Source of the DNA: CAMTWZ01 sp041749075
Lineage (GTDB): Bacteria; Bacteroidota; Rhodothermia; Balneolales; HLUCCA01
Reading direction: 5' to 3'
NCBI GenBank assembly: GCA_041749075.1
Contig: JBGTBY010000035.1
Span: 62,001 to 126,000 of the forward strand
Length of the DNA: 64,000 nucleotides
Numbering within the stretch: position 1 is the stretch's first letter; every line of letters begins with the position of its first letter. The notes below the pieces were generated by a model. It ran no database searches, was not told the origin of the DNA, and saw only the letters and a program-made list of their open reading frames with translations. Both the position numbers and the translations under genes were made by a program. This document shows positions 16,422-23,194 of the stretch, piece after piece.

Positions 16422-17494
16422 ACTGGCTCCACGATCATCCCAAAGACCTATTGAAAGCCTTCGTGCGGTTTCCGAGTCTCAGCACAAAGGAAACGCCATT
16501 GGTGGATTGGCTTGAGGCGGAAATCAAAGCCTTGAATCTTGTTCAGGTAGAGCGTTTCGGCGATAATCTTGTGTTTTCATTGGGTAATGGCGCTCCATGG
16601 CTGATGTTGAATTCCCATACCGATGTGGTGCCCCCATCCCCGAATCATATCGGTGATCCGTTCGAGCCGGTAGAACGCGATGGTAAAATTTATGGTCGCG
16701 GAACCGTCGATGCGAAAGGATGCGGCGTTTCGATGCTCCGCGCTCTATTGGAGTTGGCGGAAGAGGGTTATCAGCCCAAGGGAAAAATTAGTGTGGCTCT
16801 CACGATTTGCGAAGAAACCGCTGGAGAACATAATGGGATGCACTTTTTGCGTCGTGTCGTCGGACTCAAACCCGACGCCGCACTCATCGGCGAACCCACC
16901 TTATTGGCTCCATGTCTGGCGCAAAAAGGAATGTTGTTAGTGAAACTTGTGACAACGGGAGAATCGGGGCATGCGGCGCGCGTGACCGGTCCGAACGCCA
17001 TATCGCGCATGGGTTCGGTGCTCGAGAGTCTGCAGGAGATCCGGTTTCAGGAAGAGAATCCGTTCATCGGTTCCGTGAAACTCACTCCGACCATGATTTC
17101 CGGTGGAACCGCTAAAAACGCGAATCCGGAAGTCTGCGAGGTGATGGTGGACATCCGCACCATTCCTGAAGTGTCGAATACCGATATTATCGACACCTTG
17201 AAGACCATGCTCACCGCCGACGTCCATACCCTAAGCGATCGTTTCGTGGCCACGCAGACGGACCCAAACTCCGTAATCGCACAATCCTGCCTGCGCCATA
17301 GCAAGAAGCCGTTTTTTGGATCCCCAACGGCATCTGATTGGGTATTCTTGGCCGATATTCCGTGCATCAAAATCGGTCCGGGCGACAGCACGAAATCACA
17401 TACCGCTGACGAACACATTGACATTGCACAATTGGAAGCGGCCATACCTTTGTACAAATCCATCATTCACGACTATTTCGAGACATACTCATGA
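16418..17494 (+). CDS. argE: M20 deacylase of arginine synthesis (acyl-citrulline/acyl-ornithine deacetylase)
   Basis: A 358-residue M20 metallohydrolase. Metal ligands and catalytic residues are readable: His67 in NSHTDVVPP, Asp98 in GRGTVDAKGCG, Glu132/133 in CEETAGEHNG, and the C-terminal KSHTADEHI histidine. With an acyl-ornithine transcarbamylase in the operon, the logical substrate is N-acyl-citrulline, releasing citrulline for ArgG. Overlaps of four bases on both sides indicate translational coupling. Confidence 0.9.
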   Translation: MNWLHDHPKDLLKAFVRFPSLSTKETPLVDWLEAEIKALNLVQVERFGDNLVFSLGNGAPWLMLNSHTDVVPPSPNHIGDPFEPVERDGKIYGRGTVDAKGCGVSMLRALLELAEEGYQPKGKISVALTICEETAGEHNGMHFLRRVVGLKPDAALIGEPTLLAPCLAQKGMLLVKLVTTGESGHAARVTGPNAISRMGSVLESLQEIRFQEENPFIGSVKLTPTMISGGTAKNANPEVCEVMVDIRTIPEVSNTDIIDTLKTMLTADVHTLSDRFVATQTDPNSVIAQSCLRHSKKPFFGSPTASDWVFLADIPCIKIGPGDSTKSHTADEHIDIAQLEAAIPLYKSIIHDYFETYS

Positions 17495-18822
17495 GCAGTC
17501 TTTGGAAAAAAGAAGGACAATCCGATTCGCACGACTGGTTTCATGCGTTCACGACGGAACAAGACCGTGCCTTGGATCGGCGTTTGGTGCCGTATGATAT
17601 CTGGACAAACGCCGCCCACGCTGCGGTCCTTCGTCGTAGCGGCATCCTCACCGACGCCGAGTATGCCACACTCCGTGGCGCACTGGCTTCCTTGCTCGAT
17701 TCCGGGCTCACCCTCGCACCCGAAGATGAAGACGTGCATAGCGCCGTTGAAAACCGATTAACCGCTGAATTGGGCGATCTTGGTAAGAAAATACATACCG
17801 CACGGAGTCGGAATGACCAAGTGCTGACCGATCTCCGATTGCATGCGCGCGAGCAGATATTGCATACCAGCACAAGAATCGTATCGATCGTGAACACTCT
17901 TTTCGCGATCTCTGAAAAAAATAGTGGGATTTCCTTCGCCGGAACGACACACACGCAACCGGCCATGCCGAGCTCGGTCGACGCATGGGCCTTGGGTTAC
18001 GCGGATCTGCTGATCCAAACATTGAATGCGGCTCCGAGTGTGTATGCGAGTGTGAATCGCTCGCCTTTGGGGTCTGCGGCAGGGTATGGCGTGCCATATG
18101 TCGAGTTGGATCGGGCATATGGCGCTGAATTGCTTGCCTTCGACTCGGTAATCACGCCTGTGGCGGGAGTGCAGCTCAGCCGGGGATTGGATGATCTTCG
18201 CCTGGCCGATTGGCTTTGCTATGGATTGGGAGTGGCGCATCGGGTGGGGGCGGACCTGATCTGGATGGCTCATCCCGCGCAAGGCTTTGTGCGCCTCTCA
18301 GACGACCAATCGTCCGGAAGCAGTATCATGCCTCAGAAACGCAATCCGGACGCGCTGGAGCTCATTCGAGGCAGCTGGCATGAGGCAACAGGGTATGCGC
18401 ACACAATCCGCTCATTGAGCTCCGGACTCATTTCAGGGTATCATCGCGATCTTCAACTCATCAAGAAAGCGAATTTCGCTCTGTTTGATCTCACGGCTTC
18501 GGTATTGGATGCGTTTGAGCACTGTTTGAACGGCATCCAATTTGACGCGGACGCATGCAAAAAAAGCATCACACCCGATGTGATGGCCACGCATCATGCG
18601 AATGCCTTGGTCAAGAGTGGACTGCCTTTTCGGGATGCGTATCGTCAAGCGGCGCAAGATTTGAAATCGGGTAGTGTATCTCTTTCCGGAAATCCTTTGG
18701 ATGCTTACTCAAACCCAGGAGAACCGGGAAATCCGGTATATCCCGACGTGTCCGCACATGTTGAATGGGTGAACACACAATTCTCGCGGATTCAAGACGC
18801 AAAAGACCGCTGTTTCGGTTAA
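17491..18822 (+). CDS. argH: Argininosuccinate lyase
   Basis: A 443-residue fumarase/aspartase-superfamily enzyme, the last step to arginine. The signature GSSIMPQKRNP lies at 276-286, HTARSRNDQV at 102-111 and the catalytic-histidine stretch GTTHTQPAMP at 151-160. It is the last recognised arginine enzyme, and the ADP-ribosylglycohydrolase-like gene follows 12 bases later, probably on the same transcript. Confidence 0.95.
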   Translation: MSSLWKKEGQSDSHDWFHAFTTEQDRALDRRLVPYDIWTNAAHAAVLRRSGILTDAEYATLRGALASLLDSGLTLAPEDEDVHSAVENRLTAELGDLGKKIHTARSRNDQVLTDLRLHAREQILHTSTRIVSIVNTLFAISEKNSGISFAGTTHTQPAMPSSVDAWALGYADLLIQTLNAAPSVYASVNRSPLGSAAGYGVPYVELDRAYGAELLAFDSVITPVAGVQLSRGLDDLRLADWLCYGLGVAHRVGADLIWMAHPAQGFVRLSDDQSSGSSIMPQKRNPDALELIRGSWHEATGYAHTIRSLSSGLISGYHRDLQLIKKANFALFDLTASVLDAFEHCLNGIQFDADACKKSITPDVMATHHANALVKSGLPFRDAYRQAAQDLKSGSVSLSGNPLDAYSNPGEPGNPVYPDVSAHVEWVNTQFSRIQDAKDRCFG

Positions 18823-18834
18823 TTTCCTTCCCAT

Positions 18835-19752
18835 ATGAACACCATCATCGAACAAAAATTCATCGCCGCTTGTGTGGGCGCTGCACTAGGCGAAAGCATC
18901 GGTATGGCCAGTGAATCCATGTCACAGGCACAGATTCAAGAATACTTCGGACGAATCAAGGGTCCGGCGCCACGACCTGAATCGGACGAATTCTATCCCT
19001 TGCCTGCAGGTAGCACGGCTCGCCAGACCGAAGCCATGCTCGCTGTCCTGAAATCGTCCAATCCGTTGCCGGATCTACCCCATTTCGCGTTCAACATCAA
19101 AGACGCATTCAACCGCTTTCCCACGCTATGGCCCAAGAGTGCTGCATTTCCATGGCCGCCGTTTCCCGATGAAGGCCACTATACCTTCGCGTTCGCCTTA
19201 CCAGCGGCGTATCGGTTGGCTTGCGGAACGATGTCGGTAGAAGATGCCGCAGATTGGCTGAAAAGCTTCACTCCGGTTTCCATCGTTTGGCAGCAGGGTA
19301 CATGGGTATACATGCGGTTGCTGGCGTGGATGTTTGAGCACCACCCTCAGGGGTTCGCCAAGGGACTGTTTCTGACCAAGGCTCTGATGTTCGTCGACGA
19401 AGCGGAGGCATACTTTCCGCACGATTTTAAACTGAAGCGTCGGATGCAGAGTATTCAGCCATTGATGGATGGTCCGCTTGAAGCCATTGCTTCCACGTGT
19501 GGAGATGTGAATATCGCTGCGGAAAACATCATCAGCGTGGTCGGAGCGGTGTTCTATCACCATCCCGCATCCTTTCAAGAAGGAATTCTCGCTGCCGCGA
19601 ATCTCGGCGGAAGCACTGGAGCTGTTACATTCTACACCGGTAGTCTGCTCGGAGCCTTGCACGGAACGTCCATCTTCCCAGAAGCCTGGCTTGAAAAACT
19701 CCGCGTGCGCGACAGTGTGGAGCATGCCGGGAAAGCCTACGTGGGACGATGA
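18835..19752 (+). CDS. ADP-ribosylglycohydrolase-fold protein with replaced metal-site residues
   Basis: A 305-residue protein with the ADP-ribosylglycohydrolase layout: AACVGAALGESIG at the N-terminus, an all-helical body, and AAANLGGSTGAVTFYTGSLLGALHG near residue 255. In active members the corresponding motifs contain GDALG, a TDDT-like pair and GGDTD; here they read GESIG (Glu20), STARQT and GGSTG. The Asp residues that hold the two Mg ions are therefore mostly missing, so I expect no hydrolase activity or a different chemistry. It follows argH closely. Its last codons and stop lie in a heptamer array. Confidence 0.65.
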   Translation: MNTIIEQKFIAACVGAALGESIGMASESMSQAQIQEYFGRIKGPAPRPESDEFYPLPAGSTARQTEAMLAVLKSSNPLPDLPHFAFNIKDAFNRFPTLWPKSAAFPWPPFPDEGHYTFAFALPAAYRLACGTMSVEDAADWLKSFTPVSIVWQQGTWVYMRLLAWMFEHHPQGFAKGLFLTKALMFVDEAEAYFPHDFKLKRRMQSIQPLMDGPLEAIASTCGDVNIAAENIISVVGAVFYHHPASFQEGILAAANLGGSTGAVTFYTGSLLGALHGTSIFPEAWLEKLRVRDSVEHAGKAYVGR

Positions 19753-19766
19753 ACGATGAACGTAAG
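19739..19766 (+). repeat. ACG-type heptamer array over a stop codon
   Basis: Heptamers ACGTGGG, ACGATGA, ACGATGA, ACGTAAG cover the last two codons and the TGA stop of the preceding gene and run into the intergenic palindromes. Units resemble those at 9153-9180. Confidence 0.75.
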
Positions 19767-19791
19767 GGCGGATGTCGCACTGATCGAATGA

Positions 19792-19850
19792 GGGCGGATG
19801 CCATCCGCCCCGACAGACACACTCACAGTAAGGGCGCATGGCATGCGCCC
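19792..19850. repeat. Two GGGCG-type palindromes
   Basis: Two perfect hairpins with 9-bp arms and a single central base: GGGCGGATG/CATCCGCCC (19792-19810) and GGGCGCATG/CATGCGCCC (19832-19850). An unpaired GGGCGGATG lies at 19766-19774. They end 13 bases before the osmC start. The GGGCGCAT core recurs downstream of metZ. Confidence 0.85.
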
Positions 19851-19863
19851 CAAAAGCAACAAT

Positions 19864-20292
19864 ATGCAAGTACATCTCAAACTCGTAAACGACGCCTACC
19901 ACATGATCGCCACCAACGATACGGGCAATGAAGTCCATATCGATGGAAGTGTGGATATCGGTGGCTCGAACCTCGGCGTACGTCCGATGAACCTGCTCTT
20001 GATGGGTCTGGGGGGATGCAGCGCGATCGACGTCATTTCCATCCTCAAAAAGATGAAACAACCCATCGACGATCTGAAGGTGGATGTGAGTGGTGAACGG
20101 GAGCCAGTGCGCGATGCGAAACCGTTCAACGCGTTTCATGTGAGTTACAAGCTGAAAGGGGACATCGAGCCTGCGAAAGCCATCCGAGCGGCTCAGCTGT
20201 CGATGGAAAAATATTGCTCGGCTACGCTTACCTTGGAAAAAGCGGGTCCAGTGACCTGGGATGTGTATTTGAACGACGAAAAAATCGCTTAG
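19864..20292 (+). CDS. OsmC family protein
   Basis: A 142-residue OsmC/Ohr-fold protein. The two redox cysteines are Cys52 (GLGGCSAIDV) and Cys118 (MEKYCSATLTL), in the positions of thiol-dependent peroxidases of this family; the length suits the YhfA/OsmC-like branch. I start at MQVHLKLV because the upstream frame is a translation of the palindromic repeats. It lies 2 bases before metZ; a role in peroxide or sulfur metabolism next to a sulfhydrylase is plausible but inferred. Confidence 0.88.
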   Translation: MQVHLKLVNDAYHMIATNDTGNEVHIDGSVDIGGSNLGVRPMNLLLMGLGGCSAIDVISILKKMKQPIDDLKVDVSGEREPVRDAKPFNAFHVSYKLKGDIEPAKAIRAAQLSMEKYCSATLTLEKAGPVTWDVYLNDEKIA

Positions 20293-20294
20293 GG

Positions 20295-21464
20295 ATGCTT
20301 CATAAGGAAACGTTGGCTATTCGCGCACAGAATGAGCGCGCGGAACGGGAACATTCAGTTCCAATCTTTCTCACATCCAGTTTTGTCTTCGACGACGCTG
20401 AACAGGCACGTGCCTTGTTCGCCGATGAAGTACCTGGAAACATCTATACCCGGTTTTCCAATCCGAACGCGAACGAGTTCGTGCAAAAAATGTGCTTGTT
20501 GGAAGGCGCAGAAGACGGAATCGCGACCGCATCGGGGATGTCGGCCGTATTCACATCCATCGCCGGATTGCTGCGTGCTGGAGATCACTTAATCGCCTCG
20601 AGATCCTTGTTCGGTTCGTCGGTCCAGATTCTGACACAAATTCTTCCACGTTTCGGCATCACGTTCACCTATATCGATGTTCTGACATCGGAATCATGGG
20701 AAGCCGCCATTCAGTCGAACACGAAAATGATGTTCATTGAGACCCCATCCAACCCTGGACTGGACTTGATCGATCTTGATGCGGCGGGAAAATTGTGCGC
20801 GAAGCACAATCTGATCTTAAATGTGGACAATTGCTTCGCGACTCCCATCCTGCAAACACCGATCACTTTTGGGGCTCATATCATCACGCATTCGGCCACA
20901 AAGTGGATAGACGGGCAGGGAAGAGGCATCGGCGGCGTGATCGTCGGACGCAAAGATTTGGTCAAAGAATTGAGATTTTTTGCGAGGCACACGGGGCCGG
21001 CGATGAGCCCGTTCAATGCATGGATGTTTTCAAAAAGCTTGGAAACACTGGCGGTTCGAATGCGTGCGCATTGCGAGAACGCGATCGAGCTGGCGCGACG
21101 CCTAGAATCGAATCCGCAGGTGGAATGGGTGAAATACCCGCATCTGCCGTCGCATCCTCAGTATGAGTTGGCGAAGAAACAGATGAGTTTGGGAGGTGGA
21201 TTGGTCAGTTTCGCGGTGAAAGGCGGAATCGAAAACGGAAGAGCGTTTCTGAATGCGCTTCAGTTGATATCCCACACGGCGAATCTGGGTGATACCCGCA
21301 CCATTGCGACACATCCCGCATCCACAACGCATTCCAAATTAAGCGAAGCCGATCGATTGGCCGTTGGCATCCATCCGAGCATGATTCGCATCAGCGTCGG
21401 ATTGGAGCACATCGATGATGTGTGGGCGGATGTGGACGGGGCGCTCTCACGGGCGCATCAATGA
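20295..21464 (+). CDS. metZ: O-succinyl/O-acetylhomoserine sulfhydrylase (Cys/Met metabolism PLP enzyme)
   Basis: A 389-residue gamma-family PLP enzyme. The PLP lysine is Lys203 in THSATKWIDGQGRG, the motif typical of MetZ-type O-succinylhomoserine sulfhydrylases; YTRFSNPN, TASGMSAVF and ETPSNPGL are also in place, and the C-terminal SVGLEHIDDVWADVDGAL closes the family pattern. It would make homocysteine directly from sulfide. The choice between O-succinyl and O-acetyl substrates is not certain. The stop codon lies in the loop of a GGGCGCATC/GATGCGCCC palindrome. Confidence 0.85.
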   Translation: MLHKETLAIRAQNERAEREHSVPIFLTSSFVFDDAEQARALFADEVPGNIYTRFSNPNANEFVQKMCLLEGAEDGIATASGMSAVFTSIAGLLRAGDHLIASRSLFGSSVQILTQILPRFGITFTYIDVLTSESWEAAIQSNTKMMFIETPSNPGLDLIDLDAAGKLCAKHNLILNVDNCFATPILQTPITFGAHIITHSATKWIDGQGRGIGGVIVGRKDLVKELRFFARHTGPAMSPFNAWMFSKSLETLAVRMRAHCENAIELARRLESNPQVEWVKYPHLPSHPQYELAKKQMSLGGGLVSFAVKGGIENGRAFLNALQLISHTANLGDTRTIATHPASTTHSKLSEADRLAVGIHPSMIRISVGLEHIDDVWADVDGALSRAHQ

Positions 21465-21484
21465 TGCATCCCTACGATGCGCCC
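21451..21484. repeat. GGGCGCATC palindrome between convergent genes
   Basis: 9-bp arms GGGCGCATC/GATGCGCCC with a 16-base loop that contains the metZ stop codon. It sits between convergent metZ and the glycosidase gene, where a terminator is expected, but lacks a T-tract. Confidence 0.7.
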
Positions 21485-21489
21485 ATGCA

Positions 21490-23190
21490 TCACCGAACCA
21501 ATGTCATCATCCGCGTCGTCGAAACCCCATCCACTGTCAGTCGATAGATATATGTTCCGGATGTGAGCCCGGCGCCATCGAACCGGACCGTGTATTCACC
21601 TGATTCCATGCGTTCGTTTGAGAGGATGGTTTTGACCTCGCGACCGAGAGTATCAAACACTCGCAGATCCACAGTACCAGTAGCGGATAATTGAAAACCA
21701 ATCACGGTACTCGGATTAAACGGATTCGGATAATTTTGATTCAACTGGCTAGATGACGGTTTGGAAGGTTCCGATTCACGAATAGACGTGACCGCCCGTT
21801 TTTGAACGAATCGGATCGCATCGGCCACCACATAGGTTCCATTCTTTGCCGCGTTCGAGGCAATTACCCGGTCATTCGGCGTGCCCGTGAATTCATAGGT
21901 TCCAAGGGAGACCCATTGCGCATTTTGCAGGGTTTGATTCATGCGAACGGTATCGCGACCATCACGATGGATGATCACGAACGGGGTGTCGAGCGTTCGG
22001 TTGGACGACGCCGACCACCATCCGAAAACTTCATATTGCGTGGTTTTGAGAGTGGGAGCGAAGGTGATGGTTCGGGAGCCGTCGCCTTTTTCAGACAGCC
22101 AGGATCCGGTTCCACCGTACGAGTCGTTTAAGTTGGCGGTCTGAAACCAACCGTTCGCGCACAATCCGGTACAAATCGTGCCGTCAAATGTGACACCATC
22201 CATTTCAGAGTCGATCACGACTTCTTCCAATGGAGCGGCGGGCATCTTTAGGGAATCGATGGGAACGATCGCAAAAATAGTGGGTACAGGACGCTGAAAC
22301 GTGCCGCCACTTGGACGACTGTACAAGGTATTTCCGATCGCAAGTGTGGACGATCCGCCGCCATCCAAGTTCATGGCTTCAATACAACCCAAATCAATCA
22401 TGAATTGAGCCAGTTGGTTGAGAGTCGCGCCATTTGAAAAAACGAAATTTCCACCCGGTAACACCGCCCCGGTCTCGGCGACCAGCATGATCACTTTACC
22501 GTCTGCGGTGTAACCGATGGCGCTGCGGGCGCGGTTGGATGAGCCATCCAGGCCCGATCCGCCGAAGAACACTTCTTGGTCGTAGGTGACGTTGATCTGA
22601 CCGTTGGAAACCAGATTTGGTCCGCCGGCCAAGCCCATCAACACATCATTGTATAAGATTCCAGCTTCTTTTGTGGGGGATGGAGCAGGGGAGCCCATAC
22701 TGTTCGCGAACACATTGTCGTAGCGATAGAAGTCTTGGATGGAGCTTGAAAAATGATATACCCAGTCGATACGCATGCTCTTGTCGGGAAGGATGCCGAA
22801 GAAGGCGCGGCCGACCGGATAATTGATGCCGTCTCGGTTCAGCAACTGGATACTTTGCGATTTGACGACTCCACCTGGCTCAATCATGCTCGAAACGGAT
22901 GAACTTGCGGAGAAAAATCCGCCATTGATCGCCGCGATGGCGCCTACACTGCCGGAGAAACTCGATGTGGTGCGATAAGAGGACGACCAATACGGATGGA
23001 GGATGTAATTCGGATTGGTCATATCGAACTCAATGTAATGAAGCAGATAGGTAGGCGAATTCTGGTGTCCGGTGAACACTCGGATTCCTTCAGGGAGTGA
23101 GAATTCGGAGGAACGGTTGTTCCAGACAAATTGCGCGTTCACAGATGTCGAAACGAGCAAAAAAGCAAGGCTGATGTAGATGTGTTTCAT
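21490..23190 (-). CDS. Secreted phosphodiester glycosidase (NAGPA-like) with T9SS domain
   Basis: A 566-residue protein. A signal peptide ends near VNAQ (about residue 20). Residues about 60-310 match the phosphodiester glycosidase family (NAGPA): GAIAAINGGFF, ARSAIGYTADGKVIMLVAE and CIEAMNLDGGGSSTLAI. A beta-sandwich module of the golvesin/Xly type follows (about 350-470), then a type A sorting domain (NYPNPFNPSTVIGF to MMTLVR). The family cleaves phosphodiester-linked sugars such as GlcNAc-1-phosphate caps. I start at MKHIYISL, which gives a proper signal peptide. It lies 4 bases downstream of the histidine kinase gene, implying one transcript. Confidence 0.85.
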   Translation of the reverse strand: MKHIYISLAFLLVSTSVNAQFVWNNRSSEFSLPEGIRVFTGHQNSPTYLLHYIEFDMTNPNYILHPYWSSSYRTTSSFSGSVGAIAAINGGFFSASSSVSSMIEPGGVVKSQSIQLLNRDGINYPVGRAFFGILPDKSMRIDWVYHFSSSIQDFYRYDNVFANSMGSPAPSPTKEAGILYNDVLMGLAGGPNLVSNGQINVTYDQEVFFGGSGLDGSSNRARSAIGYTADGKVIMLVAETGAVLPGGNFVFSNGATLNQLAQFMIDLGCIEAMNLDGGGSSTLAIGNTLYSRPSGGTFQRPVPTIFAIVPIDSLKMPAAPLEEVVIDSEMDGVTFDGTICTGLCANGWFQTANLNDSYGGTGSWLSEKGDGSRTITFAPTLKTTQYEVFGWWSASSNRTLDTPFVIIHRDGRDTVRMNQTLQNAQWVSLGTYEFTGTPNDRVIASNAAKNGTYVVADAIRFVQKRAVTSIRESEPSKPSSSQLNQNYPNPFNPSTVIGFQLSATGTVDLRVFDTLGREVKTILSNERMESGEYTVRFDGAGLTSGTYIYRLTVDGVSTTRMMTLVR

Positions 23191-23194
23191 GGGT

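Noticed and set aside
19798..19863. Upstream extension of osmC
   Set aside because: It consists of the translated GGGCG palindromes and has no OsmC similarity.
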